This document shows positions 33,852-45,650 of a stretch of DNA of 64,000 nucleotides, one piece after another (the stretch's first letter is position 1; each line of letters starts with the position of its first letter). Origin of the DNA: Symbiodinium natans (Eukaryota > Sar > Dinophyceae > Suessiales > Symbiodiniaceae). The translations under genes and the position numbers were made by a program. The notes beneath the pieces were generated by a model that saw nothing but the letters and a program-made list of their open reading frames with translations, was not told where the DNA came from and ran no database searches. The stretch covers positions 157,501-221,500 of the forward strand of contig CAJNDS010000067.1 of assembly GCA_905221605.1 (NCBI GenBank). The letters are read 5' to 3'.

Positions 33852-34229
33852 TTACATGACCGCGTGAGCTGCTGCCTTCATCCGACCGAAACGTGCAGTA
33901 GCCATCAGTAGCGGAGCCACGAGATTCTTGCAACCTTGGGGTTCCATACCGGCTTCATTATAGAACATGTGTCTACTGCACTTGGGGGTTGTTCTTAATT
34001 TAAGGTCCCTATTGGCATCAGCAACTGCAGCAAGTGCAGAGGCCGGCCTCTGCCGGAATGTGGCCAGCCGGGTGTGGAGTTCAAGCAGGCGCTCTTGGTT
34101 CGTTGACATCTGCGCCAAGCGGGCGTCCTTCAACACTCGGCACACACTTGCACGCCTCCATCTTCTAACATGAAGTGGCCTGACTACTTGGCCTGCAAGA
34201 TCCTGCATAAGGGGGGGTAACAAATCCAC
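33852..34229 (-). CDS. Hypothetical 125-codon ORF
   Basis: The reading frame is uninterrupted from 34229 to the stop at 33852. The middle (MSTNQERLLELHTRLATFRQ) is charged and helix-like, so it looks more protein-like than the opposite strand. I recognise no family. It could be one exon of a longer gene or chance. The sequence around it (32.0-34.4 kb) otherwise holds only telomere-type arrays and unassigned DNA. Confidence 0.3.
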   Translation of the reverse strand: MDLLPPLMQDLAGQVVRPLHVRRWRRASVCRVLKDARLAQMSTNQERLLELHTRLATFRQRPASALAAVADANRDLKLRTTPKCSRHMFYNEAGMEPQGCKNLVAPLLMATARFGRMKAAAHAVM

Positions 34230-34431
34230 TCAGAAAAAACTCTAAAGCACAAGGCCCTTAGAGCAAGGCCTCTCTGTATCGCGTCAGCAAGAAGTCGATG
34301 GAATCCTCGATAACAGACGCATAAACCCCCAGGTCCGCGGCTGAGATTGAGCCCAACTCCATCATCCGCGCCATGGCACACCTTAGGATCTACATGAACC
34401 CTCTGAAAGGGCTTGTGGTCCATGTATCCTC

Positions 34432-34463
34432 CCTAAACCCAAAACCCAAAACCCTAAACCCTG
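34432..34463. repeat. Interstitial CCCTAAA array
   Basis: Units CCCTAAA and CCCAAAA. With the TTTAGGG array at 34560 it brackets a 96-bp segment. Confidence 0.85.
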
Positions 34464-34559
34464 TAGGGAGTCACATCGTCTATACATCAGGTTTCGACCT
34501 ACAGAATGGCTGGGTGGCCATGTACCCGTAGGTCCTCAAGGCTATGGAAGCGGGCCACG

Positions 34560-34610
34560 TTTAGGGTTTAGGGTTTGGGTTTTGGGCGTTTTGGGCTTTG
34601 GGTTTAGGTT
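34560..34610. repeat. Interstitial TTTAGGG array
   Basis: Two TTTAGGG units grade into TTTGGG and GTTTTGGGC variants. Confidence 0.85.
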
Positions 34611-34984
34611 GTTTTTTGCTTGTCAGGCTGACTGAGCCATTAAGCCATCAAGCCACAAAAAACAAAAAAGACTAACTGCTCCACCGCTAAACCATGATGC
34701 CATTAAGCAAGTAAGCCACTACAACATTAAACCAATCTCTTCCACCCAGAATGGGAAGGTGTGGTTCCATGATCCAAAGCCTATGGTGCCAATAATCATT
34801 CAACCATCGGGCTTCGGACTACGGAATGGCTAGATGTCCATGCAACCACTTCCTGGAAATTTCAATCTTCAAGCCATGCATCTTGAACAGCAACTAATAT
34901 AGCCGTTCAAGTTCTTATTCACGTAGCCCGGGCTGGGAACGCTCGTGTTTCCGATGTCAGACGTTACTTTAGGGGTGTGTATGT

Positions 34985-35105
34985 CTATGTATATATATAT
35001 ATGTATTTATTTATATGCGCCTGTAGAATTATTGAAAGAATACACATTCGGGTGGGAATATATCTGTATCTATAGATATATATATATATGTGTGTGTGTG
35101 TGTAC
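34985..35105. repeat. (TA)n / (TG)n microsatellite
   Basis: TATATATATATG and TGTGTGTGTG runs lie across the 3' end of the membrane-protein ORF and supply its last codons (HTHTHIYIYL). Confidence 0.9.
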
Positions 35106-36608
35106 ATAAAACGCCGTCCCAATTTGAGGTTCACGTGTTTCCCAACCCCCAAGGCGCTCGATGCCCACGCCCACAATGTTCTGGTAATAGATCCAGTTCA
35201 AGTAAAGCCGAGATGAGACCAAACACTTCCTCCACGCTGTAAGCTGGAAGATTTCTCCTGCCAGATCCTCCCAGCGACTTGCCACCAAAGAAGCGGAACC
35301 TGTGCGGCTTATGGTCTCTGCGTGCTTCACGTCATGCTCCTCGATTTTCTTCCTCCTGGACATTCGGGTGCGCAAGTGCTTGGTGAGTCGTTCAATGTTC
35401 GAAGTTAAAATTGCGAAGGCCCGTGCCCGGCCAAAGTCAAGCCCAATGCTCACGGGAAGAACCGCCATCATAAGCGCCGGCTGGCGTAGCAGGGTGTCTG
35501 ACATGAGCAGGATGTTAGGAAATCCAAAAAGCTTCTTCTCGATGATCGAATAGCAGTCCGACATCAGCTCAGTCACAGATTCAGCATAAGCTTCCACAGT
35601 ATGATCAGATTCAAGAGCGACCTCTAAGCGATTGTATGCGAAGTCGCCACCCGAGAAAAAGGTGTCCACACGAACATGCTGGTCGACCTTGCAAAGAAAA
35701 GCATAAAGCGACAGCGCGTTTGCAGTCTCCATGATTGTACGCTGCATCATGTACGGAGCAGCCACTGCCCACATGTACTCGCCCACGTGCTGGAGAAAAC
35801 TCCATGCCTCCAGCTTCCCATCAGCAACATCCAGTAAAAGGTTTGTCCGCGCTTGCCCATGGCGCATGTACCAGATGCCCACATATCCTAAGGAGACTTG
35901 GACGTAGGCAGTCACAACAAGGAGCTCACAGACCTCCTCTTCAAACCGACGAGTGCCAACGATGCCCTCAACAGTATGGTATGCTGCCACCAGCTCATGA
36001 AAAGGTAGCAGCGACTTGAAGACAGAGGCCAAGTACGGTACCAAAACAGCCCCGCCAACACCAACAAGCAAAAATGAATGCCAGCGCAAGCCAAAGCGGT
36101 CATGAGCGACATACGCAGCAAACAAAGCAGTCACTGCCTGCACGGTCTCAAGCACCATCTCGGTGTGAAGCCCTGTCAACAACACGAGCACTATAACTAC
36201 AACAGAAATCAAAGGGAGCCACTCCCTCGCCAAGAGTGGTGCCACCGAGTACGATCCGATGTGCAAGACAAATAGATTTGCAAAGTCGGAGACCTGAAAC
36301 GTACCTTCGGCTGCGGCCCGGCGGGCGCCTGTCAAGCTGATTAGAGCAACAGTTCCCAATGCACCAGCTGCCAGGACCTTTACTGGCCACGGCTCTGGCT
36401 TGGCCCATGGGGCGGGCAGCACCCAGCGGGCATAAGCAGCTGGGAGAGCGAAGGCCACGGCGTCCGTCTTCAGATATTCGAAAAGCTGGGCGGCAAAGTC
36501 ATCCACCGCTGCTTCCAGCTCTGCCCATTGCGACCAGCGTGCTGCAACGAAGGCGATGGCCACAGCCACCAGAGACCCATATGTGAGCAGCTGTGTTGAG
36601 GACACCAT
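35070..36608 (-). CDS. Multi-pass membrane protein, long single-exon ORF
   Basis: The frame is open for 555 codons from 36737. The best start is the methionine at 36608 (MVSSTQLLTYGS), giving about 512 residues. Hydrophobic segments include LLTYGSLVAVAIAFVAARW near the start, VLAAGALGTVALISLTG, LISVVVIVLVLLTG, FLLVGVGGAVLVPYLASVF, VCELLVVTAYVQVSLGYVG and a later ALMMAVLPVSIGL, so five to six membrane spans are likely. The C-terminal third is charged (RTRMSRRKKIEEHDVKH, SRWEDLAGEIFQLTAWRKCL). I do not recognise the family. The coding-like part stops at IVGVGIERLGG and then runs into microsatellite codons, so the 3' end is probably truncated or missing its true continuation. An unspliced ORF of this size contrasts with the finely split neighbours and could be a retrocopy. 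Confidence 0.65.
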   Translation of the reverse strand: MVSSTQLLTYGSLVAVAIAFVAARWSQWAELEAAVDDFAAQLFEYLKTDAVAFALPAAYARWVLPAPWAKPEPWPVKVLAAGALGTVALISLTGARRAAAEGTFQVSDFANLFVLHIGSYSVAPLLAREWLPLISVVVIVLVLLTGLHTEMVLETVQAVTALFAAYVAHDRFGLRWHSFLLVGVGGAVLVPYLASVFKSLLPFHELVAAYHTVEGIVGTRRFEEEVCELLVVTAYVQVSLGYVGIWYMRHGQARTNLLLDVADGKLEAWSFLQHVGEYMWAVAAPYMMQRTIMETANALSLYAFLCKVDQHVRVDTFFSGGDFAYNRLEVALESDHTVEAYAESVTELMSDCYSIIEKKLFGFPNILLMSDTLLRQPALMMAVLPVSIGLDFGRARAFAILTSNIERLTKHLRTRMSRRKKIEEHDVKHAETISRTGSASLVASRWEDLAGEIFQLTAWRKCLVSSRLYLNWIYYQNIVGVGIERLGGWETREPQIGTAFYVHTHTHIYIYL

Positions 36609-37161
36609 GGCGCGACAAGCAGTAGACACCAGAAACGTGCTACTGAGGTGCTTGGCCCAACATGCGGAAAGCATCGTGCCCGACACACATGTTACCAAAT
36701 GAAGCAGAATCTGCACATGACATCGTCGGCAGCGCAAGAATCTGCCCGGCCTGTGCCCAGCTTCTTGCGGTCATTCTCCCGCTCACGCTCGCGGCGCTCC
36801 ATCTTCAATTGACGATCTTGCTCCCGCCTACAGTTGCAACCCAAAAGCATGTTCTGTCGAGGTGTCTGAGTGTGCTGACCGACACAGACTAAGGGGTGCG
36901 CTGCTCGGGCGTTTTCACTACCTCCCAAGGTGGACACTCTAGAAAGTAACTTCCGCCGCGATGCACCGACCAGCTAATTATGGTATTGTTGGATTATCAT
37001 ATTATTGCATTATTCCGTCATTTCACTGTTATACTCCTATGTTATTACTTTTTTGTACTGGTTTCGGGCGAACCTTCGCTTGCAGCTGGTCAAGGCGCAA
37101 GTCATCACGCCGGACTTCCTCTACGTTCAAGCGCACCTGAAGCAGTCACAATAAGGGGAAG

Positions 37162-37230
37162 GGGTTAGGGTTCGGGGTTCAGGGTTCAGGGTTCAGGGTT
37201 CAGGGTTCGGGTTTCAGGATTCAAGGTTCA
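37162..37230. repeat. Variant TTCAGGG array
   Basis: About nine TTCAGGG/TTCGGGG units, a variant of the telomere-type heptamer. It lies downstream of the 3' end of KH gene A. Confidence 0.85.
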
Positions 37231-37280
37231 GGGTTCAGGACAAGGGGGGAGCATGGGTGGCATGGCAGTTCGATAAACTT

Positions 37281-37375
37281 CCTGGGGCCCTATGTACCTA
37301 CAGATTTTTATTGGGCTATACCTACTAGATAGGGGGTACTTACTCCTCATCTGTAGGTAAATAGGGGGTCCCAGG
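37281..37375. mobile_element. MITE-like element, 95 bp
   Basis: Imperfect terminal inverted repeats of about 25 bp: the left begins CCTGGGGCCCTATGTACCTA and the right, inverted, begins CCTGGGACCCCCTATTTACC. It has no coding capacity. Confidence 0.75.
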
Positions 37376-37543
37376 TTGGCCAGGCGCTAACAAGCGCACT
37401 GCTCGAAAAAGCCTGGTCCCCAAACCCACCAGCTTCTGAACTCCTAGCTGCTAAGCCCATAGAAGCCCGTGGTACCCGGAGAAGATCTTGGAAGCCGAAG
37501 TTGCATCTCATTGCTTTGCCATGTTTTTCGGGCAGTAAGCTTC

Positions 37544-40500
37544 CTGCATCTGGCGGCTCCATGCCCTTGGATCGAGCATACCGCCTGGCCGGTGCTGCCA
37601 GGCTCGCTTGCCCCCAGAAACCTTTCTCAAGTACTGCAGTGAGCAGCGAGACCTGTAGTGCTTGTACAGATCCCTCAGGAGCACCGCCACCTGAAGCTAG
37701 CAAGACGGCGAAGCAAAGGGCTTTTCCAGGATGAGGGAAGAAAACGTAGGCAGCAGCGGGAGGCGCTGGGAAGGCGGTGGAACCGAGGAGTGTTTGCATG
37801 TCAATGTTCACTTTCAAGCGACTGCTTCCCAGAGGTTGCGCGACTTGGCGTACAGGCGTGTACAGGAATCAGAAGCAATTAGATTTAACGAGCCGGGCTT
37901 CGCGTAAGGGTAGGCTTTCGCCGAGGATCACCGAGGGCGAGAAGGGCGCGGCGTCTGTTTCGGCTGGCTTGACGTGGGTGTGAGGGCGGTGTGATGACTC
38001 TCCAAACTTGCAGGTCTGAGACATACCGTCGGCTAGAGCCCGGACCTTATACTTCGAACCGCCACCAAAAGGCCAATTCCAAAAAAACACTAATGCAACA
38101 AGTGCTGGGCAGCGTAAGATAGACAGGTTGGATGCTGAAACGCGAAAACGGGCGTCCATTCATGTCCGTTCTGAGCGGCTGGGCTGCCGATGTGTGTCGA
38201 ACATGTGGCTCGAGTAGTTACAGGCTGGCGGCTTGACAATGAGGTCTCTCTCAAGTCTTCTTCTTACTTTTCAATGTGCTGGCAAGCTCGGATATCCATT
38301 CGCAACTAGTGTGCAAAGGACTAATGAAACCACGTCCTCCAAGGAGGCCAGTGCGCAGGCATTTGTTTGTAGTGCTTGCGAGCGTGGCATGTGCCCTGGG
38401 TTTCCAGGGCGCGCTTCCGGGTGCGCAGTGGAATGGAGACTTTCAACCATCCTGAAACTTCACAACACCATGGTGCCAGGGTTAATTAGTCACATCGCAG
38501 AGTCACCCCCCACTAAGCACCAGCACCTGGTCAACAGCGTGTACCTTGTCAGAACACGTTCACGCCAAGTGCGCAGCTTGCCATGTGAGTTCCCGTGCTT
38601 GCACTCATGCTGGGCTTTCCGACATAGTCTGGGTACTCCGTACAGCTCACATTGAGCTGTAGGGGCATGTTGGCCTGCGGACGCATCATGAGGCATCATT
38701 CCTGCATCTAATCGTTAACAGGAGGGTGTCCGAAAAGTATGGCTGCTGAAGCACCTCTGTGCCATCAGAGCCTTCCAGAAATCCGCTGCCAATGCCACGC
38801 AAGCGGACCTCGCCAGTTCTTTCGTGACGTTGCATGTTGTTCTGTTGGGATTGCGGGTTAGGTGTATCCACGACATAGCAGGCCTCAAAGGCTTAGGGTG
38901 GAGGGTTGCCAGAGCTGCTCAAACACTGCAATTCAGGACGTGCCCCATGCTGCCTTCGCGTTGCACTCATCAGCTATTCGTCGCATGTTGTTCCCGGCCT
39001 CCAACACATGAACTGTCACAGCTGCTTCATTCTCTGAAAGGAGCACAGCACGGGCTGCGCATCGTGCACAGCTGTCACAGAATGCAGCTTCCGCAGTGTG
39101 CGCTGTGGACGTGCGCTATTGTTTGTTCATACACTGGCCAATCCAAAGGTCACTGCACCGAACCACCGAACCTGCTGCTGCAATATATGCAAATGCGGCT
39201 GATCAACCCGAAGTACATAAGGAGAAACTGACGAATAGACCACGTGATGGGCCCATATGGGCCCATGTACCCAGTCGCTCCCACCACTGCACGGGAACCG
39301 TACGAACCTGGTGCTGATACTGTACCATTCTGAGTGCTTTTAGTATGGTTCTTGTTCGTGTTTCTGCTATTTTACATGGTTCTGCTTTGCTGATAAATGT
39401 TGTGATTGTGGTTAGCATCGTCTGTGCCAGTACTGGCGAAGGGTGCTGGCATGCTGTCGGACTGCAGCCATTCCGCCGCAGAACGTGGCGGCCTTGCCAA
39501 GTATTCTTTTGACAAGGCAGAACTCTTCGTCATCTTCCAATCCTGAGTGAGCACAGAAGCCCCAAACCCTTACAGAGCCGACAAGTCTCCCAAACTGCGC
39601 AGTGCTGAGCTCTAACTCCTAGAGAAGCTGAAGCCCCGGCCCACTTGGAAGACACAGATGTACTTCTGGTTCTCCCCTGCGTGATCAGCCAAGGCGAAGG
39701 CGGGTGGGTGAGTCATGTGTGGCTCAACCTTAAACCCACGACCCCATTTGCAAGAGGCTTCTCGTCGCTGGCCCAGCCCTGCCTTCGATTTCTCCCTGGG
39801 GCAGAATCAACGAGTGCAGCCCTCTCCGGGCAGCCTCCCATGGAGTCGCTCTAGTCAGTATGGCTTTTAGAGGCTGAGGGTTGCACTTTCCTTTCCTGGG
39901 ATGGCAATGGAAACCAAAAAACCTAGACCCTGTAGAAGGTGCAGGCTTGAGGCGTTCACGCCTGTATTCAGCTTTTTATGCTACCTTCGAGTTGGAACGC
40001 AGCTGTCGTTGTATCACAGCCTTTGCTGGCTTTTTTGTTTTGATTTTGATTGAGCTTGGTGCCACCCGACATTCAGCATGAATAACAACTCGCACATAAA
40101 GGGCCTGCACAATGAGGGCAAACATGTTGCCAGCAAGACTGGAAATACACGCGCAGCCATGATCGTAAACGCACCCGCACAGGCTATCTAAGGCCAAGGG
40201 CCGAGCACATGAGGCAGCATAACTGGAGACGTTGCTACGTGCGCCCCCCGCCTCTTCTCTGCGCTCGCGTCGTTTCCTCTCCAGGTGTCACTCTTGAGCT
40301 GTAGCTTTCACCGACGACGTCTTCCCAATTTCAATTAGGAGGCCGTCCTCTGCGTGTCTTCTTCATAGGGTCCCAGTGTCCATGCCTCCCAAAGTTGATG
40401 TTCGTTTGATGATGAGAAGTCTTTGAAAGATGCTTCATGCAACTTAGTTTGCCACGTCAAGGACTTGAGTTCGCAGGTTTGTTTGCCATGTTTCCTCCTG

Positions 40501-40712
40501 CTGCGCAGACTAAGGGTTACGCGGCCTTGATGAGATACATCTCTGAAGGAACTGACCTCGCGAGACTCTCGGCCCTAGGCCCTGCAACCCAAAACCCTAA
40601 ACCCTAAACCCTAAACCCTAAACCCTAAGGAAGGCTCTGGGAAGTGCTAGGCGCCGGGCTCCTCCGAGTGAGAATGCGGCCCACAAAAGAGGAACTCGTC
40701 ATCCGTTTCCTC
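37544..40712 (-). CDS. KH-domain protein gene A (3' truncated)
   Basis: Exons: about 40712-40650 (DDEFLFCGPHSHSEEP), about 39815-39775 (LILPQGEIEG), 39678-39641 (GENQKYICVFQV), 39542-39493 (LEDDEEFCLVKRILGK), 38998-38954 (AGNNMRRIADECNAK), 38808-about 38755 (VRLRGIGSGFLEGSDG), 38674-about 38612 (ANMPLQLNVSCTEYPDYVG), 37690-37653 (VAVLLRDLYKHYR) and 37584-37544 (RYARSKGMEPPDAG). The central exons join into a KH fold of the STAR/SF1 kind, with ILGKxGNNMRRIADECNAK as the GxxG-type helix region and VRLRGRGS as the variable loop; such domains bind single-stranded RNA. Later exons present in genes B and C are missing here, where a MITE and a TTCAGGG array begin. It is possibly a truncated copy. Confidence 0.78.
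40590..40628. repeat. Interstitial CCCTAAA array
   Basis: Five units. With the 40713 array it brackets the first recognised exon of KH gene A. Confidence 0.9.
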
Positions 40713-40770
40713 TAGGGTTTAGGGTTTAGGGTTTAGGGTTTAGGGTTTAGGGTTTAGGGTTTAGGGTTTT
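40713..40770. repeat. Interstitial TTTAGGG array
   Basis: Eight perfect units. On the minus strand it ends CCCTAG directly at the start of the gene A exon, so the repeat could supply the splice acceptor. Confidence 0.9.
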
Positions 40771-40793
40771 GCATGGCCGCACTTGACCCTACC

Positions 40794-40999
40794 TGGAGGT
40801 TCATGGTACGCATTAACCAATTATAGCTGTACTTATAACTGTACTTATAACTGTACTTATAGGGTTTAGGGTTTAGGATTTAGGGTTTAGGGTAACTGTA
40901 CTTATAACTGTACTGATAACCATATTAGGGCACTTGAGGGGCTTATAAGTGGGTTATAAGTACAGCTATAACCGGTTAATAAGTACCATGAACCTCCAA
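40794..40999. mobile_element. Foldback element with internal telomere-type repeats
   Basis: The left arm TGGAGGTTCATGGTACGCAT is mirrored on the right by GTTAATAAGTACCATGAACC then TCCA. Arms are about 45 bp and imperfect. Inside are TAACTGTACTTA repeats and TTTAGGG units at 40860-40893. A single-arm copy occurs at 63757-63825. Confidence 0.75.
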
Positions 41000-41171
41000 G
41001 TAAGCAGAGCCGGTCCTCCATGATCTCGCTGGCTGGAACAACACGCGGAAAAGTCAGCGCCTGCGAGGACATTGCTTTCAAGCCCCTTTCCTTCTCCTTG
41101 CATGGCAGATGCCCCGGATGCCAAAGTTGTGCCTTCAAGGGCTTTGGTGCAACACCTCATCAGAAAATGCA

Positions 41172-41216
41172 GGGTTTAGGGTTTAGGGTTTAGGGTTTAG
41201 GGTTTAGGGTTTAGGA
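41172..41216. repeat. Interstitial TTTAGGG array
   Basis: Six units bounded by ATGCAGG|GTTTAG on the left and GGTTTAG|GATTTT on the right. Confidence 0.9.
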
Positions 41217-41652
41217 TTTTCCACTGCTGCTGAAGTCCCACGACCTTGCTCTCTTAGGTATTCGAGCCGACTTGCTGGGACTTGCTCTAAGCTTGCCGCG
41301 CTTCTGACTCTCGCTTTCTGGCTGCACTTTAGGCCTTGGAACCAATCATCACGATCATCACGGAAGCACTCGTTGAGCCAGGTGCGAAGCTAAGGCAGAC
41401 CCCAAACTCAGCTTCGAGCTGCGCGGGCTTAGTCTTTGCTGGAGGCTCCGGCGATGTTTCTGCAATCACTTCCGATCAGTTCACAATAATGTGTAAAGCA
41501 TTAGAAAGGAATACAATGATCGAATACTACTGGACATGGAAATTCGTGCAACACGGTTCAACAACCATGCGGACCCAACGCTTGGCCTCCCAAGCCAGGC
41601 CAATTAGCGGCGCTGGCAGCCTGAAAGCAGACTTGGAAGCTTCTGCCTGAAA

Positions 41653-41782
41653 AAGCCCTAAACCCTAAACCCTAAATCCTAAACCCTAAGCCCTTTTTGC
41701 ATCTGGCCTGCTGTGACTCTGCCAGGTAACCCTAAGCCCTGAACCCCTAAACCCCTCAACCCTACACCCTAAACCCTCAACC
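41653..41782. repeat. Two adjacent CCCTAAA arrays
   Basis: Arrays at 41653-41692 and 41729-41782. On the minus strand the second follows GCCAGCTGCTTACAGCGG. The same kind of sequence, GCCAGCTGCTTACAACC, abuts the array at 50860 in KH gene B. Confidence 0.85.
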
Positions 41783-43570
41783 CGCTGTAAGCAGCTGGCT
41801 GCCGACTCATCCAGTGACGCAGTGGCAGTGAGACTTAGAAAGCACAGTGCCATCTTCAGAATGAGATATGGATGCAACCGGCGGAGACATCATCTGCAGG
41901 GTGGCTGACTCAGCATCGCCGACGTCTGTGGTCTGTACCGAGTCAACACCCGCCTCAGTCTTCGTGGGCGACCTAACCCGAACCATTCGAATCAGGATCT
42001 CCTACTTGGTTGAACTTCTCAGTCGTTCTGAGGCCAACTGCCTTTCCTGAGCCGACGTGCGCTCCGTCCTCTTCAAGGACCTGCAACAACTAGGAGCCAG
42101 AAGACATTCTGCGCTCCCAGTGCTTAATCTCGCCCAACGTGCAGAATGTTTTCTGATTTCAACCTTGGCATCCTACTGCTGAAAACTGCCTTCTACGCAC
42201 CGGTATGCACCGGTCTTTCAGGTACTGCACCTACCATGTGAAGCTGCTGTAACCTAATCAAATCGAGCCTTCGGAGGGCTGGTCATGGCAGCTGCGCAGA
42301 AGCAAATTGGTCAAATTACCTGCAAGAGAGGCTCAAGTTCTTTCTTCAGGCCTTCGGGGCTAGATTGGGCTTACAGACTCGACATTTGCTGCACAGGCTT
42401 ACGCAGGCTTTGCCGGGCGCTCACCTGCGCGACACCGTCTCCTAGAACATTGATCGTCCCCCACGCAAGCACTTGGGATAACTTTACGCACTCCCGTGCC
42501 TGCAGCTACCGGGTCAGCGACCCTGGATGGTGCACCCTGCCTCTCGATCTTCAACTTATGAACAGAACGAAAGGACCCCCATCTAAAAATGGCGTTGCTG
42601 TCTCATGCTTCTGTCTGCACACTGCAACCGGCCTTCCGAAGAAGGACTGCCGAGTGCAGCCTCATTGCAGGTGCAACCACTGAAGCGTTGCAGGAAAGAA
42701 GTCAACACACGCACAGAGCGCATGCAAGGCGGTGCTCAACGAGGTGCGGGCTAAACCCAGAGGAACTGCCCACAAATTGCTGCAGGGTAAAACGAACTGG
42801 CGATTACAGTGCTGGCTTGCATTGGTGCATCTAACGGTGTGGAGGTGCGAACGACTTGCTTTAGGTGTCTCGCGACGCGCTTGTCGGAGTGTGCCTCTTG
42901 GCTAGCTCGGTGGAAACTAGTTGTCTGAAGTCAAACTGGCATCGTCGTCTGGCTGTGCTTTGGAGTTGCACGGATGCCTGTGGAGCCAGATGTCACGTAA
43001 GTGAACTTCAGCAGGTTTGCATGCAACAGCGCCATTGGGCATCATGATCATCTTTGATGGGCCACGAAATGGACCTAAGTAGCTGGTGGGTAAAGGGTGA
43101 TGATGGGCATACACAAGCTCTTGGCTTTTGGTTTTGACACTGCGCAGCTCAGCTGGGTGGGCGGCTGATGTACTGTGGTAAAGCATCAAGAGTGGCATTG
43201 TCATAACCGGACATGACACAGCTCGGTACGCCGCTCTGACAAAAGCACGGCTCCACACATCGTAGTCACTCCCTACCCCAATGCCCCTCACCTTTCCAAA
43301 GTGTGGGTGTCAGTAAAGTATCACAGAACCATACACCCAGAGTCTGTGTTTGCTGTAGCTTATCCGGGCTCACTGCAAACCAAAGAATCTTCTGCGCATG
43401 AGCCAGGACTGGACTGGTTCCAGCCCCGTTTTGGGGCCACCACAACTCAGCTGCTCGAGGCTGCATTACTGCACTATCCGACGCTGTAGTATGGCATGGT
43501 ATCACATGCGCTTGGACACGCTGATGGCCGCAAAGCTTTGGCAGCCTGCAGGCGTCGAAACAACAACAAG

Positions 43571-43635
43571 AAGAAGTAGTAGTAGTGGTAGTAGTGGTAG
43601 TAGTGGTAGTAGTAATGGTAGTAGTAGTAGTAGTA

Positions 43636-43692
<57 letters not shown>

Positions 43693-43757
43693 CTAGTAGT
43701 AGTAGTAGAAGTCGTAGTAGAAGTAGTAGTAGTGGTAGTAGTAGTGGTAGTAGTCAA
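43571..43757. repeat. (AGT)n microsatellite
   Basis: About 60 imperfect trinucleotides. The serine, valine and threonine ORFs across it are artefacts. Confidence 0.95.
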
Positions 43758-45249
43758 ACCCTTGAAAGGTTCGCTCGGGGCACCACCCAGGTCCCACGCA
43801 CCAACCCCCCCAGAACCAAAAAGGAATGCAACTCCGTCAGCCCACATGCCCCACAAAGAACGTCCCTTTGCTGCCTAAAAACAGCATAAAGTGCAGAAAG
43901 CTAGCAAACTTAGGGGAGCAAAGGCTCATAGCAAAGGCTAGGGATCAAAGAAAGGCCAGGGTCCGTCAAAATCTCCTTGTCTTACTGACTGACTTGAAGG
44001 ACATGCCAAACAAATCTGCTTCCTCGTCATGGGTAGACCGTAAGTTAGGAAAGGACGCCGTACGGAGGTCGTAGGATCTGCTGGTTGGGGATTGTATGCC
44101 AGAGTGATACATGCCTATTCTCAACTAAAGTTAAACATCCCCGGCAAAAGCTTTTCCGGACCACACAATTTACACACCAGACATATGCAAGGACCTGATA
44201 GGCACTGCGAGGAATACATAGAAACTATCCAAGCCTCCTCCGACGCCGTAAACAGACCCCACAGCTGGAGCGAGCACGACCTGGGCAACATAATTTGGGC
44301 GACGTTGTTTTGGCAAACATTCGGAACTGGGCAAGCCTGTAGTGTACAGTTCACGAGCACGAAGTCATCTGCCATACCGGGACCAACGGCAAAGCTGCCT
44401 AGCTGCCGGGTCAGCACAGTGCATCGGCACTTTTTTGGGCAAGTTGTTTCTGGGAAAACCCTAAGACTTCGATGAAACACTCTTTCGTAACGCGGGCCCC
44501 TTGGGTTTAACGTCGAGGAAGTGGTCTTCGCAGGGCTGCTTCAAGTTGCTCTGGATTCTGATGGCAGACTTTCTGGCGGCGCAGCAACTGCAGGATCTTG
44601 CAGGCCCCGCGAGCCCGTGAACTTGCGTTTCGATACGTAGAACAAGGCTGCCTGAGTCCTCCACACAAACAATGTGCGGATTGCAGCAGCTGGCAACATG
44701 GCTCGCAGTGGAGACACAGACTTCGCTGCTTGAAGTGCAACAAGGAGTGACATATTCAACAGTTTGACTATGGCTGCTTACATACTGCTGCTGCGCTGAC
44801 GCCAGCAAGACAGCCGATGTGCATCTTGTGTGATTCACTGGACAAGGAGCTCCCCTCATCTAACGATGTTCATGCTGCTGAAACGAACGAAATTCGCAAC
44901 AATTCAGCCGACAGGTTGCGTGCCTGCAAAAGCACACTGCTGAACTCTCAGGAGGGAACCAGAACATCGCAGGCAAACCTTGCGCCGAGAACTACTTTTC
45001 TGTACGAACTTATTCTGGAATCATACAGTCATACAGTAGCTGTTTGCCAGTCAAACAAAACCTCCCAGGCTGATGGAGGAATCGGCGCAGGCATCCGCAA
45101 AGCCTAGCCTTGAAGATACGGCGCACGCATTAGGGAGTGGAGATCTGTTCCCAAGCGCCAGATTTGGAACCACATGTTCATGAGTTCTTGAGAGGAGTCA
45201 CTGGGGTAGTAGATCCACCTGAGGCTTCAAGGCAAGCCCGTTTTTTTGA

Positions 45250-45650
45250 TTCTGTCTTTGTTTTGAAAAAGTAGGATGCCACATCATCTTGCTATTGCAT
45301 TCTCTCTACGATTCTACAATTGCACGATTACAAGATTATATTATCATGATATGATCGTATTAGAGTACTGTATTCTATTCGCATATCACACTATCACGAT
45401 GTGATCATTGTTGACATGATTTTATTGTTAAAGAAATGCATGATGTTGGTCATGTATGTTGATGTTGATCGTCTTATAGTAGTGCAGCATTATAGTACTA
45501 TAGTATCCTAGTACTATAGTCCGATAGTATTATGATATTATGGACAAACACAAGAGTATCATAGCAGTAGAGCATTATAGTCTATGTATTTGTTTTAGTA
45601 TTCTCGTATTCTGATACATGTTAATATTGACACCACTCTTCTTGCTTCTA
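45250..45650. other. AT-rich tract without genes
   Basis: Irregular TATCATGATATG and TATAGTAC words. Nothing coding is visible. The flanking 41.8-46.1 kb contains only short unassigned ORFs. Confidence 0.55.

Noticed and set aside
35070..36737. ABC-transporter assignment for the membrane ORF
   Set aside because: The charged C-terminal helices were suggestive, but no Walker or signature motifs are present, so no family is named.
43266..43889. Thr-, Ser- and Val-run ORFs on both strands
   Set aside because: They are products of the (AGT)n microsatellite.
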